A DNA stretch of 64,000 nucleotides from the NCBI RefSeq assembly GCF_013377255.1, contig NZ_CP016614.1, positions 303,501-367,500 on the forward strand, given 5' to 3'. The notes below the pieces were generated by a model. The model had not been told where the DNA came from, did not search any database, and saw nothing but the letters and a program-made list of their open reading frames with translations. The DNA is from Mannheimia granulomatis. GTDB lineage: Bacteria; Pseudomonadota; Gammaproteobacteria; Enterobacterales; Pasteurellaceae. Each line of letters starts with the position of its first letter. Position 1 is the first letter of the stretch. Position numbers and translations under genes: made by a program. Shown piece by piece: positions 51,581 to 61,963 of the stretch.

Positions 51581-52861
51581 TTATAGCTGAGCGAACGCCT
51601 TATCTGCCGCATCTAACGTATGGGCAATATCAGCATCTGAGTGAGCTAAAGACATAAAACCGGCTTCAAATGCAGATGGTGCAAGATATACACCTTGTTC
51701 AAGCATTAAGCGGAAGAAACGGTTGAATTTAGCCGCATCGCATTTCATCACTTCTTGGAAGTTATTTACTGCTTTTTGTTCGGTGAAGAACAAGCCAAAC
51801 ATTCCACCGACATATTGCACTGTTAATGGCACATTGTGTTTATCAGCAAGGGCTTTAAAACCTTCTGCTAATGTTTTGGTTTTGAGTGCGAGCGTTTCTT
51901 CATTGCCGGATTTCGATAATTCGGTTAAGCAAGCCAAACCGGCAGCCATTGCAATCGGGTTGCCTGAAAGTGTACCTGCTTGATAAACAGGGCCGGTTGG
52001 GGCGATGTATTCCATTATCTCTTTTTTACCTCCGAAAGCACCGACCGGCATACCACCACCGATAATTTTACCAAGTGTGGTTAAATCTGGAGTAACGCCG
52101 TAGTAAGATTGTGCACCGCCTAATGCCACACGGAATCCTGTCATCACTTCATCAATAATAAAGACCGCACCGTATTGTGTGCAAAGTTCACGTAAGCCTT
52201 GTAAGAAACCGTTTTGCGGTGGAATGCAGTTCATATTGCCGGCAACAGGTTCAACAATTAAGCAGGCAATTTCAGTTGGGTATTGTTCAAAAGCAGCTTT
52301 AACTGAATCTAAATCATTATAGGTGCAAGTAAGGGTATGTTTTGCGAAATCTGCCGGTACGCCTGGGCCACTTGGCTGACCAAGGGTCAAAGCGCCTGAC
52401 CCTGCTTTAACTAACAGAGAATCAGAATGCCCGTGATAACAGCCTTCAAATTTAATAATTTTATCCCGACCTGTATATCCACGAGCCAAGCGAATAGCAG
52501 ACATTGTGGCCTCTGTGCCTGAACTGACCATTCTTACCATTTCAATAGAAGGGACTAATTTACAGACTAATTCGGCAAGTGTGATCTCCGCTGCTGTTGG
52601 CGTACCGAAACTTAATCCGTTCGGTACTGCTTTTAATACCGCATCAATAATTGATGGATGGTTATGCCCCAATACCATTGGTCCCCAAGAGCCGACATAA
52701 TCAATATACTGTTTTCCATCACTGTCGATAATATAAGCCCCTTGTGCTTTTTCAATAAAAACAGGTGTGCCACCAACCCCTTTAAAGGCTCTAACAGGAG
52801 AATTTACTCCCCCCGGAATAACTTTTTGTGCTTGTTCAAACAGTTTCTCTGACATTGACAT
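51581..52861 (-). CDS. hemL: Glutamate-1-semialdehyde 2,1-aminomutase
   Basis: 426-residue PLP enzyme that makes 5-aminolevulinate, the first haem precursor of the C5 pathway. [15 protein letters not shown], the phosphate-binding [16 protein letters not shown] and the PLP lysine Lys265 in [18 protein letters not shown] are present. Length matches E. coli (426). Divergent from wecA. Confidence 0.98.
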   Translation of the reverse strand: MSMSEKLFEQAQKVIPGGVNSPVRAFKGVGGTPVFIEKAQGAYIIDSDGKQYIDYVGSWGPMVLGHNHPSIIDAVLKAVPNGLSFGTPTAAEITLAELVCKLVPSIEMVRMVSSGTEATMSAIRLARGYTGRDKIIKFEGCYHGHSDSLLVKAGSGALTLGQPSGPGVPADFAKHTLTCTYNDLDSVKAAFEQYPTEIACLIVEPVAGNMNCIPPQNGFLQGLRELCTQYGAVFIIDEVMTGFRVALGGAQSYYGVTPDLTTLGKIIGGGMPVGAFGGKKEIMEYIAPTGPVYQAGTLSGNPIAMAAGLACLTELSKSGNEETLALKTKTLAEGFKALADKHNVPLTVQYVGGMFGLFFTEQKAVNNFQEVMKCDAAKFNRFFRLMLEQGVYLAPSAFEAGFMSLAHSDADIAHTLDAADKAFAQL

Positions 52862-53002
52862 AATGATTCCTTTTTGATTTTTATAAATTTGCTGACTATT
52901 GTACTGAAAAGCCTCGATTTTCGCTAAAAAATTTTACGACTTTGCTACCTTATGATATTCTGATTACCTATTTTCTTGCTTATTTTCTGAGGTAATCCCA
53001 CG

Positions 53003-54076
53003 ATGTGGCTTACTTTTCTAACCGTATTTATTGTTTCGTTTTTATCATTAATCGTTATGAGACCGGTAGCGGAATTTATTGGTTTAGTCGATAAGCCTAA
53101 CTTCCGTAAACGTCATCAAGGATTAATCCCGTTAATTGGCGGTATTGCGCTATTTTTGGGCAATCTAACCTTCTATTTTATGCAATGGCAAGATATGCGA
53201 TTGCCTGAATTATACCTTTCGGCGGTGACGATTTTATTAATCATCGGTGTATTAGACGACCGATTTGATGTTAGCCCGTTATTACGGGCAGGTATTCAAG
53301 CCGGTTTAGCCGGGGCTATGATTTATAGTGGTTTATCGCTAGAAAGTTTAGGGCAAATTATCGCACCGTTTAGTATTGAACTTGGCTGGCTAGGAATTGT
53401 ATTTACCGTTTTCATCACAATTGGCGTGATTAATGCCTTCAATATGGTTGATGGGATTGATGGCTTATTAGCCGGACTTTCCTGCGTGAGTTTTGCCGGT
53501 CTTGGCACATTAATGTTTATTAATGGCGAGCCGAGTTTGGGTTATTGGTGCTTTGCGATTATATTTGTGCTACTGCCTTATGCGATGTTTAATTTAAGCT
53601 TGTTTGGGGCAAAATGGAAAGTGTTTATGGGCGACTCTGGTAGTATGTTAATCGGTTTTACCATTATTTGGATTTTATTACTCAGCACCCAAGGTCAAGG
53701 CTCTCCGATTAGTCCGATTACCGGTTTATGGCTTATCGCGGTGCCGTTAATTGATATGGTGGCGGTTATTATTCGTCGTTTGAAAAAAGGTAAAAGTCCG
53801 TTCAAACCTGACCGCTTGCATTTGCATCATTTAATGATGCGAGCAGGCTTAACTTCTCGTCAAGCATTGCTAGTGATTACGCTATGGGCAGCATTTTGTT
53901 CGACTATCGGCGTGTTGGGAGAAGTTTATTACTGGAACCAATGGGTAATGATGTTAATGTTTCTTGGCCTATTTTTGCTTTATGCTTATTCGATTACCCA
54001 TGCATGGCGAGTAACCCGTTTTGTTCGACGCTTAAAACGCCGAGCCAAGCGTAATCAACGAATTAATAATATATAA
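53003..54076 (+). CDS. wecA: Undecaprenyl-phosphate GlcNAc-1-phosphate transferase
   Basis: 357-residue inner-membrane enzyme (about eleven helices) that starts ECA and sometimes O-antigen by transferring GlcNAc-1-P from UDP-GlcNAc to undecaprenyl phosphate. VDKPNFRKRH, GVLDDRFDVSPLLRAG, NAFNMVDGIDGL, FMGDSGSMLIGF and the HLHHLMMRAG loop are family hallmarks. First gene of the wec locus. Confidence 0.96.
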   Translation: MWLTFLTVFIVSFLSLIVMRPVAEFIGLVDKPNFRKRHQGLIPLIGGIALFLGNLTFYFMQWQDMRLPELYLSAVTILLIIGVLDDRFDVSPLLRAGIQAGLAGAMIYSGLSLESLGQIIAPFSIELGWLGIVFTVFITIGVINAFNMVDGIDGLLAGLSCVSFAGLGTLMFINGEPSLGYWCFAIIFVLLPYAMFNLSLFGAKWKVFMGDSGSMLIGFTIIWILLLSTQGQGSPISPITGLWLIAVPLIDMVAVIIRRLKKGKSPFKPDRLHLHHLMMRAGLTSRQALLVITLWAAFCSTIGVLGEVYYWNQWVMMLMFLGLFLLYAYSITHAWRVTRFVRRLKRRAKRNQRINNI

Positions 54077-54085
54077 GGAATATAA

Positions 54086-54898
54086 ATGCGAACATTATTT
54101 TACCGTCTTCTGGTTATTTTGTTGCTCACTGCTATTGGTGCGGCAGTAGGTTATGGGGCAAGTTATTCACAGACTGAGAAGTGGAAAGTAACTGCACAGC
54201 TTGAGCAACCTGCTGTGCCTGATTTAGGCAATTACTACTCTTTGTTATCAACCTATACTTTCTTAAATACCAATAACCAAGAAGCGAATTTACAGAAAGA
54301 TGTGGTGGCAGAGGTTTATGCGGAATTTAAACGCAATCTGACGTCAGCGGATTTATTACAAAATTATCTGGCTCAAACGGAAGCCGTAAAACTAAAAGCG
54401 CAGCTTGAAAATAAATCGGCAACTATGATGGCAAGTCAGCTGGCAACACAATTTAGCTTTGAGAAAGATTCGGCAGTTTCGGCAGATACGTTCAGTTTAA
54501 TTTCAGAAAACCCTGAGGAAGCACAAAAATTATTGAATGAATTTATTCTGTTGGCAAACTTGCAGGCTCGCGAGAAATTAAATGCTGATTTAATTGCAAA
54601 ATGGAAAGTGCTTTTCCAGCAAATTAAAGCCGCAGCAGAATTGAATTTAGGTGCGAAACAAAGCACAAACGATTGGAGTGCTAAATTACAAATGATGCGT
54701 TCAGTTCAGCCTTTGGATAATGTTTTAACTACTTATCGTTTGGTGAAATCACCTAGTATTCCGTTAAATCCGATATCTCCTGACCGCTGGTTCTGGTTGA
54801 TGATAGGGGCGTTAAGCGGATTAGTTATCGGTTTTATATTGAGTTTTGCGGTAAAGGCAAGAAAGTCGCAGTTGGTTCAACAAGTTGAAACTCTTTAA
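54086..54898 (+). CDS. wzzE: Wzz-type chain-length regulator (short WzzE-like)
   Basis: 270-residue polysaccharide co-polymerase: an N-terminal membrane helix (about 8-28), a periplasmic alpha-helical region and a C-terminal helix (about 236-256) preceded by the Pro-rich SPSIPLNPISPDRWFW. E. coli WzzE is about 350 residues, so the periplasmic part here is about 80 residues shorter. Nine bases after wecA, which supports a role in ECA chain length. It could be named only by position. Confidence 0.8.
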   Translation: MRTLFYRLLVILLLTAIGAAVGYGASYSQTEKWKVTAQLEQPAVPDLGNYYSLLSTYTFLNTNNQEANLQKDVVAEVYAEFKRNLTSADLLQNYLAQTEAVKLKAQLENKSATMMASQLATQFSFEKDSAVSADTFSLISENPEEAQKLLNEFILLANLQAREKLNADLIAKWKVLFQQIKAAAELNLGAKQSTNDWSAKLQMMRSVQPLDNVLTTYRLVKSPSIPLNPISPDRWFWLMIGALSGLVIGFILSFAVKARKSQLVQQVETL

Positions 54899-54902
54899 TG
54901 AA

Positions 54903-54931
54903 AAATGGCACACAAGCTCAGTGTGCCATTT
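54903..54931 (+). terminator. Hairpin between wzzE and wecC
   Basis: AAATGGCACAC-AAGCTCA-GTGTGCCATTT, an 11-bp perfect stem followed by TCTATTT, four bases past the wzzE stop. Because wecC has no other obvious promoter, this is likely an attenuator. Confidence 0.7.
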
Positions 54932-54948
54932 CTATTTGAGGAATAGAA

Positions 54949-56214
54949 ATGCGGAAAATTGAATTTAACACTATTTGCATTGTTGGGCTGGGCTATATTG
55001 GATTACCTACCGCCGTGGCTTTTGCTAATAGTGGTAAACAGGTAATAGGCGTTGACATTAATCCACAGGTGGTTAAAACGGTAAATCAAGGAAAAGTGCA
55101 TTTTGTTGAGCCGCAATTACAAGAATTAGTACAACAAGCGGTCAAAAACGGTCTGTTTTTTGCAACTGGCGAGGTACAGCCTGCTGATGCTTTTGTTATT
55201 GCCGTTCCCACACCACTAACCGCTGATTATCAGCCTGATTTGTCTTATATTCAATCCGCTGCTATGGCGATAGCTCCGCATTTACGTCAAGGCAATTTAG
55301 TGGTGTTAGAATCGACCTCACCGATTGGTACAACAGAACAGATTGCACAATGGTTTAAGCAAGCTCGTTCTGATTTACGCTTTCAGCTTGATACGAAAAA
55401 CGAAGCGGATATTTATATTGCCTATTGTCCGGAACGTGTATTGCCCGGCAAGGTCATGACAGAACTGTTTGAAAATGACCGAGTAATTGGAGGATTAACA
55501 CCAAAATGTAGCGAGCAAGCGGTCGATTTTTATCAAATTTTTGCAAAGGGCAATTGCATACAAACCGATGCCCGAACCGCAGAAATGTGTAAGTTGGTAG
55601 AAAATAGTTTCCGTGATGTGAATATTGCTTTTGCCAATGAACTTTCGATGATTTGCGATGAGCTTGGTATTAACGTGTGGGAGCTAATTGAGCTTGCCAA
55701 TCGGCATCCAAGAGTTAATATTCTACAGCCGAGTGCCGGTGTTGGAGGGCATTGTATTGCTGTCGATCCTTGGTTTATTGTTTCTCAGTCTCCTCAATTA
55801 GCTAGGTTAGTTCGTACGGCAAGAGAAGTAAATAACAGTAAGCCACAGTGGGTAATAGAAAAGGTAAAAAAGGCATTAGCTGATTGTTCTATAGAAAAAG
55901 ATTGCAAGCCGAGTGAGTTAACTATTGCTTGCTTAGGTTTAGCTTTTAAGCCTGATATTGATGATTTGCGTGAAAGCCCTGCGTTAAATATCACACAACA
56001 AATTGCTGATTGGCATAGCGGCAGAGTGCTGGCGGTGGAGCCGAATATCCAAAGTTTATCACTTACTAAAGTGCAATTAGTTGATTTAGCTACGGCGTTG
56101 AATCAAGCAGATATTTTGGTGCTGTTAGTTGATCACAAACCTTTTAAAAATGTGCCGATTGAGCAAATTCAGCAAACTTGTATTGTAGATTGTCGAGGAG
56201 TTTGGAAAAGATGA
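54949..56214 (+). CDS. wecC: UDP-N-acetyl-D-mannosamine dehydrogenase
   Basis: 421-residue NAD-dependent enzyme that oxidises UDP-ManNAc to UDP-ManNAcA for ECA. Rossmann GLGYIGLPTA near residue 13, PTPLT, ESTSPIGTT, the catalytic Cys in GVGGHCIAVDPWF and GLAFKPDIDDLRESPA. Its substrate is made by WecB, which is not in this window. Stop overlaps wecD (ATGA). Confidence 0.95.
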   Translation: MRKIEFNTICIVGLGYIGLPTAVAFANSGKQVIGVDINPQVVKTVNQGKVHFVEPQLQELVQQAVKNGLFFATGEVQPADAFVIAVPTPLTADYQPDLSYIQSAAMAIAPHLRQGNLVVLESTSPIGTTEQIAQWFKQARSDLRFQLDTKNEADIYIAYCPERVLPGKVMTELFENDRVIGGLTPKCSEQAVDFYQIFAKGNCIQTDARTAEMCKLVENSFRDVNIAFANELSMICDELGINVWELIELANRHPRVNILQPSAGVGGHCIAVDPWFIVSQSPQLARLVRTAREVNNSKPQWVIEKVKKALADCSIEKDCKPSELTIACLGLAFKPDIDDLRESPALNITQQIADWHSGRVLAVEPNIQSLSLTKVQLVDLATALNQADILVLLVDHKPFKNVPIEQIQQTCIVDCRGVWKR

Positions 56215-56870
56215 TAACTATCGATCAATGGCTGTCTGATTTTTTTGACAGAGAGATTGTACAAGTTAAAGTAAGAGCAGAAGATTTAGTGCAAATTGAA
56301 GAATTACAAAAACAGGGCTTTGTTTGGGTTGAGGGTGAAATCGAATTTGAGCTTAATTTAGGAGAATATGCAAAATTCCCCGAAAAAACGACCGCTTGTC
56401 AAATAGCTACACTTCAGGATATTGAGGCATTACAATTGCTTTTTGGTTCAGCTTTTCCGAATAGCCGTTTTCGCCCTCCTTATTTTTCAATTGAAGAAAA
56501 TCAACGCTTGTACCAAGAGTGGGTGACAAATGCAGTAAAAGGCAGCTTTGATGATCTCTGTTTAGTGAAGCGAAATGAGGAGGGGGAGATTCAAGGTGGG
56601 GTAACTCTTCGACTCAAACAAAATCAGGCGACAATTGGCTTGCTTGCTGTTGCCCCTGAATTCCAGCGGCAAGGCATTGCTTGTGAATTACTGAATGCTG
56701 CTATTTTATGGGCAAGCAAAAACAGTGCTGAACTGCTTAAAATTTCTACTCAAACCAGCAATTTGAAAGCAATTCATTTATATCAACGCTTGGGAGCTGA
56801 AGTGAAGGCAATTTATTATTGGTTTTATCCTCGAAAATATGATGACAAACTCAAATTTTATCTCATTTAA
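56211..56870 (+). CDS. wecD: dTDP-fucosamine acetyltransferase (WecD/RffC-like)
   Basis: 219-residue GNAT acetyltransferase. A WecD-type N-terminal part is followed by a GNAT core with FQRQGIACELLNAAILWA acetyl-CoA loop and LKAIHLYQRLGAE. It acetylates dTDP-4-amino-4,6-dideoxygalactose to give the Fuc4NAc donor. Starts by ATGA overlap with wecC. One uptake core near 56390. Confidence 0.9.
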   Translation: MITIDQWLSDFFDREIVQVKVRAEDLVQIEELQKQGFVWVEGEIEFELNLGEYAKFPEKTTACQIATLQDIEALQLLFGSAFPNSRFRPPYFSIEENQRLYQEWVTNAVKGSFDDLCLVKRNEEGEIQGGVTLRLKQNQATIGLLAVAPEFQRQGIACELLNAAILWASKNSAELLKISTQTSNLKAIHLYQRLGAEVKAIYYWFYPRKYDDKLKFYLI

Positions 56871-57993
56871 TCAGCCACCGAATGTAGGTACAGAACTTAG
56901 TTATGTTCAGCGAGCACTTGAAAGTAAACGACTTTCCGGCGGAGGGGAGTTTACTCAGCGGTGCGAGCAATGGTTAGAGAAGAACCTCACTCACAGTAAA
57001 GTCCTGTTAACCCCCTCTTGTACGGCAGCACTTGAAATGTCTGCAATGTTATTAGATATTCAGGCCGGTGATGAAGTCATTATGCCAAGCTATACCTTTG
57101 TTTCGACTGCTAATGCATTTGTATTACGGGGGGCGAAAATTGTATTTGTAGATATTCGTCCTGATACGCTGAATCTTGATGAGAAGAAAATCGAACAAGC
57201 GATTACGGCTAAAACCAAAGTGATAGTGCCGGTGCATTATGCGGGCGTTTCTTGCGAAATGGATAGTATTCTGGCGATTGCGAAAAAATATGGGCTTTAT
57301 GTAGTAGAAGATGCGGCTCAAGGCGTGATGTCGTTTTACAACGGGAAAGCATTAGGTTCAATCGGGCATATCGGTTGTTACAGTTTCCACGAAACCAAGA
57401 ATTACAGTGCCGGTGGTGAAGGTGGGGCGATTGTTATTAATCATCCCAAATTGATAAAACGGGCAGAAATATTAAGAGAAAAAGGCACAGACCGTAGCCG
57501 ATATTTTCGTGGTGAAGTAGATAAGTATCGCTGGCAAGATATCGGTTCAAGTTTTTTGATGTCTGAAATTCAAGCGGCATATTTATATGCGCAATTGGAC
57601 GTTGCGGAGAAAATCAATCAAATCCGTTTAATGCTTTGGCAGCGTTATTACCAAGCTTTTCAACCTTTTGCTCAAGCCGGGCGGTTGGAGTTGCCGGTTT
57701 TGCCAAATAATTGTAAAGCCAATGGACATCTGTTTTATTTGAAATGGCGGGATGTTGACGAACGAACAGCCTTTATTGATTTTATGAAATCTCGGAATAT
57801 TTTGACGGTTTTTCATTATTTACCTCTTCACTCCAGTCCGGCAGGACGGCAGTTTGGCTATTTTTGCGGAGAAGACAAGTGGACAACTAAAGAGAGCGAA
57901 AGGCTTGTGCGGTTACCTTTGTTTTATAATTTAACTGAGAAACAACAGGATCGAGTGATAAAAGCGGTGGTTGAATTTATTCAACAGACATAA
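56839..57993 (+). CDS. wecE: dTDP-4-amino-4,6-dideoxygalactose transaminase
   Basis: 384-residue PLP aminotransferase (DegT/WecE family) that aminates dTDP-4-keto-6-deoxyglucose. GGGEFTQRCEQWL, the DAAQG motif and the PLP lysine Lys187 in FHETKNYSAGGEGGAI. It overlaps wecD by 32 bases; an ATG at 56842 is an equal choice. The sugar supplied by RffG/RffH must come from genes elsewhere (possibly rml homologues). Confidence 0.94.
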   Translation: MMTNSNFISFNQPPNVGTELSYVQRALESKRLSGGGEFTQRCEQWLEKNLTHSKVLLTPSCTAALEMSAMLLDIQAGDEVIMPSYTFVSTANAFVLRGAKIVFVDIRPDTLNLDEKKIEQAITAKTKVIVPVHYAGVSCEMDSILAIAKKYGLYVVEDAAQGVMSFYNGKALGSIGHIGCYSFHETKNYSAGGEGGAIVINHPKLIKRAEILREKGTDRSRYFRGEVDKYRWQDIGSSFLMSEIQAAYLYAQLDVAEKINQIRLMLWQRYYQAFQPFAQAGRLELPVLPNNCKANGHLFYLKWRDVDERTAFIDFMKSRNILTVFHYLPLHSSPAGRQFGYFCGEDKWTTKESERLVRLPLFYNLTEKQQDRVIKAVVEFIQQT

Positions 57994-58020
57994 AAACGGC
58001 TGAGATTTCTCAGCCGTTTT
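57993..58020. terminator. Bidirectional terminator between wecE and glnA
   Basis: AAAACGGCTGAG and CTCAGCCGTTTT flank a four-base loop, with T runs reading in both directions, between convergent wecE and glnA. Confidence 0.92.
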
Positions 58021-58038
58021 GCTATATATAATAAAAAA

Positions 58039-59460
58039 TTAAGCGTAGTAAAGTTCAAATTCGACCGGGTGTGGTGTCATATTTACGCGTTCAACTTCTT
58101 TACGGCGAATACCGATATAGGCATCAATAAAGTCTTTTGTGAACACGCCACCTTGAGTTAAGAATTCAAAATCATTACTTAGCGCATCTAATGCAACATC
58201 TAAAGAGGAAGCGACCGTTGGAATATCTTTTAACTCTTCCGGTGGAAGATCATAAAGATTTTTATCCATTGCATCGCCCGGATGGATTTTATTAATCACG
58301 CCATCTAAGCCTGCCATTAATAATGCAGCAAAGCAGAGGTAAGGGTTTGCCATCGGATCCGGGAAGCGCGCTTCCACACGGGTCGCTTTTGGGCTGGTTA
58401 CTGCCGGAATACGGATAGACGCCGAACGGTTACTTGCCGAATAAGCCAATAACACAGGGGCTTCAAAACCCGGTACTAAACGTTTATAAGAGTTTGTTGT
58501 CGGGTTAGTAAACGCATTTAATGCTTTAGCGTGTTTGATAATGCCACCAATATAGTAAAGGGCAGTTTCAGATAAGCCTGCATATTTATCACCCATAAAC
58601 ACATTTTTGCCATCTTTGCTTAATGACATATTACAGTGCATTCCCGAACCGTTATCACCTGCGAAAGGTTTTGGCATAAAGCATGCCGTTTTACCATGTT
58701 CAACTGCCACGTTTTGTACGATATATTTGTAGATTTGGGTCTCATCCGCTTTTAAGGTTAGGCTGTTGAAGCGGGTCGCGATTTCGTTTTGACCGGCGGT
58801 TGCTACTTCGTGATGATGCGCTTCAATCACTAAGCCCATTTCTTCCATGAGTAAACACATTTCGCTGCGGATATCATGGGCAGTATCAATTGGTGCCACA
58901 GCACAGTAGCCACCTTTTTTCATTGGGCGATATCCGTTGTTTCCATCTTCAAATTTGCGGTTGGTGTTCCATGCAGCTTCGACATCATCAATTTTGTATG
59001 AAACATTATTCATTTGCGTACTAAAACGCACATCATCAAATAAGAAGAATTCGGGCTCAGGACCAAACATGACATTATCTGCAATGCCGGTAGATTTTAA
59101 ATAGTTTTCAGCGCGCTGTGCGATAGAGCGAGGATCGCGGTCATAAGACTGCATCGTGTTAGGATCATAAATGGAACAGCGGATAGTAAGAGTAGGAATT
59201 CGGGCGAAGGGGTCAACAGCGGCGGTCTCAGCGATTGGCATTAATAACATATCGGCTTTGTTAATTGCTTTCCAACCTTCAACGGAGGAGCCGTCAAACA
59301 TTTTGCCTTCTTCAAATAAATCTTCAAGATCGTTGGCTACCAAACTCACAGGTAGTGAAACACCATGCTCTTTACCCTTAATATCGGTGAATTTTAATAA
59401 GACAAATTTGATATCATTGTCTTGAATCAGTTTAGACACATTAGCAATTGCGTTTGACAT
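58039..59460 (-). CDS. glnA: Glutamine synthetase, type I
   Basis: 473-residue GSI that makes glutamine from glutamate and ammonia with [15 protein letters not shown] at the start, [10 protein letters not shown], the [14 protein letters not shown] metal-site region, and the adenylylation tyrosine Tyr403 in [10 protein letters not shown], so it is probably controlled by GlnE. E. coli GlnA is 469. Sits reversed inside the wec locus; no ntrBC is beside it. Its glutamine feeds GlmS. Confidence 0.98.
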   Translation of the reverse strand: MSNAIANVSKLIQDNDIKFVLLKFTDIKGKEHGVSLPVSLVANDLEDLFEEGKMFDGSSVEGWKAINKADMLLMPIAETAAVDPFARIPTLTIRCSIYDPNTMQSYDRDPRSIAQRAENYLKSTGIADNVMFGPEPEFFLFDDVRFSTQMNNVSYKIDDVEAAWNTNRKFEDGNNGYRPMKKGGYCAVAPIDTAHDIRSEMCLLMEEMGLVIEAHHHEVATAGQNEIATRFNSLTLKADETQIYKYIVQNVAVEHGKTACFMPKPFAGDNGSGMHCNMSLSKDGKNVFMGDKYAGLSETALYYIGGIIKHAKALNAFTNPTTNSYKRLVPGFEAPVLLAYSASNRSASIRIPAVTSPKATRVEARFPDPMANPYLCFAALLMAGLDGVINKIHPGDAMDKNLYDLPPEELKDIPTVASSLDVALDALSNDFEFLTQGGVFTKDFIDAYIGIRRKEVERVNMTPHPVEFELYYA

Positions 59461-59509
59461 AATAAAAGTATTCCTCGTTAAGCGAAATTAATAAATAAAA
59501 AACTCACAC

Positions 59510-59518
59510 ATCATAGCA
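59510..59518 (-). promoter_or_regulatory. Extended -10 promoter of glnA
   Basis: On the minus strand TGCTATGAT (TG plus TATGAT) lies 50 bases ahead of the glnA start. No good -35 and no clear NtrC site were seen. Confidence 0.5.
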
Positions 59519-59633
59519 TTTTTTAGCTGAAAATGTGATGTTTTTTAGTGCGCATTGATGATAAGAAGTTTCAGTAAAACAGTAAAATTTTGTTAAAATC
59601 AAACCGCTTGTATTTTTGGGAGAAAAAACATTT

Positions 59634-60701
59634 ATGCTGCCCACCTATCATATTTTAGGTTCGGATATTCCGCACCACAACCAAAGGGTATTATCTTTTT
59701 TCCAACAAACATTATTACCTCAGCTAGCGAATCAATCTCATTATTTTTACGTTGTGGGCGGTAAGCAGTTGGAAACTGCGTTTTCATCGCTTTCTTTGAA
59801 TGTATTTGCTTCCCAATTTTTATTGGCTAAAGCGCTAATTGCAAAAATTCGCCAAAATCCAACCGCTTGTTTTATCTTACATGGACAATTTAATCCTTGG
59901 ATTTGGCTGGCGATCGCTTTAGGCATAATGCCAAGCCAAAACTTGATTTGGCATATTTGGGGAGCAGATTTGTACGAAGCAGCCAATTCTTGGAAATTTA
60001 CACTCTTTTATCCGATTCGCCGATTTGCTCAGAAAAAGATTAAAAAAGTGTGGGCAACAAAAGGGGATTTGGCATTTTTTTGGAAAAATATTAGAGTAAG
60101 AACAGAAAAAGATCGCGTTATTTATTTCCCCACCAAATTGTCTAGCGACGATCTTCCGCTTAAACCTAAAGCAGAACGGTTGACCATTTTGCTCGGCAAC
60201 TCGGGTGATCCGTCTAACAAGCATATTGCCGCCTTGAACGATATTCGGCAAACCTTGGGTGATAAAGTAAAAATTATCGTACCGATGGGGTATCCCGCGA
60301 ATAATGAACGCTACATTCAGCAAGTGGAACAATATGGCAAGCGGTTATTTTCTGTCGAAAATTTGCAAATTTTACGGCATAAGCTTAATTTTGCAGATTA
60401 TTTAGCTATTTTGACCGCTTGTGATCTAGGCTATTTTAATTTTGAACGTCAGCAAGGTGTCGGTACTATCTGTTTGCTGATTCAACATAATATTCCTTGC
60501 GTATTACATCCGAGTAACCTATTTTGTTTGGATATGCAGGCAGAAAATTTGCCTTATTTAACAACAGCAAAGATCACGCAGGTGGAAATTCAAAATGCTA
60601 AGAAAATCCTTGAAATCACAGATAAAGCAAAAATTACCTTTTTCCCTCCAAGTTATATTAAACTGTGGCAGCAAAGATTGAATGAACTGACAGAATCATG
60701 A
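59634..60701 (+). CDS. wecF: TDP-Fuc4NAc:lipid II Fuc4NAc transferase
   Basis: 355-residue glycosyltransferase (GT56 family) that adds the third sugar of the ECA unit. YHILGSDIPHHNQRVLSFFQ at the start, WHIWGADLYEA and LLGNSGDPSNKHI are family segments. The ATG at 59634 follows GGGAGAA; TTG at 59616 overlaps that site. First gene after the glnA interruption. Overlaps wzyE by ATGA. Confidence 0.92.
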   Translation: MLPTYHILGSDIPHHNQRVLSFFQQTLLPQLANQSHYFYVVGGKQLETAFSSLSLNVFASQFLLAKALIAKIRQNPTACFILHGQFNPWIWLAIALGIMPSQNLIWHIWGADLYEAANSWKFTLFYPIRRFAQKKIKKVWATKGDLAFFWKNIRVRTEKDRVIYFPTKLSSDDLPLKPKAERLTILLGNSGDPSNKHIAALNDIRQTLGDKVKIIVPMGYPANNERYIQQVEQYGKRLFSVENLQILRHKLNFADYLAILTACDLGYFNFERQQGVGTICLLIQHNIPCVLHPSNLFCLDMQAENLPYLTTAKITQVEIQNAKKILEITDKAKITFFPPSYIKLWQQRLNELTES

Positions 60702-61963
60702 ATGAATATATTTTGCTAAGCGGATTCTACCTCTTATCCGTTTTTAGTTTCTTAATTTTAATCAGCAGAGATTACCAGAGAAAAGGCTTTTCGTTTCACT
60801 TGCTATTTAGCCTGATCTATTTTGTGACTTTTTACGCCGGCTTTCCGCTGTCTGGCGTTATGGCTCTGGGGTTCGACTATTCAATGCCGGATATTTCAAA
60901 TCAATGGTTGGTATTTGTTACAAGCGGTTGCGGTTATTTGGTTTATTATGGGGTGTACTCAGCCTTCGCACCGACTATTCCCCAACCTCAAACAGCAAAT
61001 GAATTTGCAAAATTTCAAGCAAAAACGACCGCTTGTTTACTCGCTCTTATCGCCTTAATTTCCTTAGCTTATTTCCTTTATTTAAATGGTTTCTTATTGT
61101 TTAAGTTGGAAAAATACAGCCAGCTTTTTGCCAAAAATAGGGTGGAAGCTGTGGCGTTAAAACGTTTCTTCTATTTTATTCTTCCGGCATTGCTAATTTT
61201 TTTCTTTATCTTTAGAAATAGAAAAGCATGGTGGGCATTGCTGATTATCGGCAGTCTATTTGGTGGCTTAACTTATTTGGCAGTGGGTGGCACTCGAGCA
61301 AATCTCGCTTTAGCCTTAGCTTTTTTCTTATTAATCGGGCTTTATTATGGCTATTTGACTTTCTCGACTATTATGATAGCCGGTGCAATTAGTGTGATTG
61401 CCATGTTTTTCCTCGCACTGGCTCGTTATAAGTTGGATGTTTCGGGCAGCGAGGCAATTTACACTTTCTTATATTTAAGTCGAGATACTTTTTCTCCTTG
61501 GGAAAATTTAGCCCGTTTGTTTAGCTATAATGTGGAATATCAAGGATTAATGCCTATTGTGCGTGATTTTTATGTCTATATTCCTAAATCACTTTGGCAG
61601 GAACACCCTGATATTGCTTGGAATACGGCAAATTATTTTACCAAAATACTTTTAGGCAACCAGTCCGGACTTGCTATTTCGCCAACATTACTTGGCTCTT
61701 TTTATATTATGGGTGGTTTTTGGCTGGTCGGTATAGGCATGGCATTTATTGCATTGGTCATAAAAGGGCTGGATCAACTTTTTGTGTATGGAAAAACTTA
61801 TGATTCCCCCTTAATTCAAGCATACTGTTTCGGCAATCTTTTTAACTTAATCGTATTAGTGCGGGAGGGAATAGATGCTTTTGTTTCCCGTTTTGTATTT
61901 TTCAGTGTCGTGTTTTTATTCTGTTGGCTACTCGCAAAAGTGATTTCAAAAGGAAAACAGTAA
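60698..61963 (+). CDS. wzyE: ECA polymerase WzyE
   Basis: 421-residue inner-membrane protein with about eleven predicted helices, hydrophobic throughout. GFPLSGVMALGF, VGGTRANLALAL and QEHPDIAWNTANYFTK fit the WzyE family (E. coli 450). It joins ECA trisaccharide units in the periplasm. Between wecF and wecG with coupling overlaps at both ends (ATGA, TAATG). Confidence 0.92.
   Translation: MNEYILLSGFYLLSVFSFLILISRDYQRKGFSFHLLFSLIYFVTFYAGFPLSGVMALGFDYSMPDISNQWLVFVTSGCGYLVYYGVYSAFAPTIPQPQTANEFAKFQAKTTACLLALIALISLAYFLYLNGFLLFKLEKYSQLFAKNRVEAVALKRFFYFILPALLIFFFIFRNRKAWWALLIIGSLFGGLTYLAVGGTRANLALALAFFLLIGLYYGYLTFSTIMIAGAISVIAMFFLALARYKLDVSGSEAIYTFLYLSRDTFSPWENLARLFSYNVEYQGLMPIVRDFYVYIPKSLWQEHPDIAWNTANYFTKILLGNQSGLAISPTLLGSFYIMGGFWLVGIGMAFIALVIKGLDQLFVYGKTYDSPLIQAYCFGNLFNLIVLVREGIDAFVSRFVFFSVVFLFCWLLAKVISKGKQ

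Noticed and set aside
61624..61803. Second small ORF within wzyE
   Set aside because: It is a shadow frame in a membrane protein gene with consistent coding features in the main frame.
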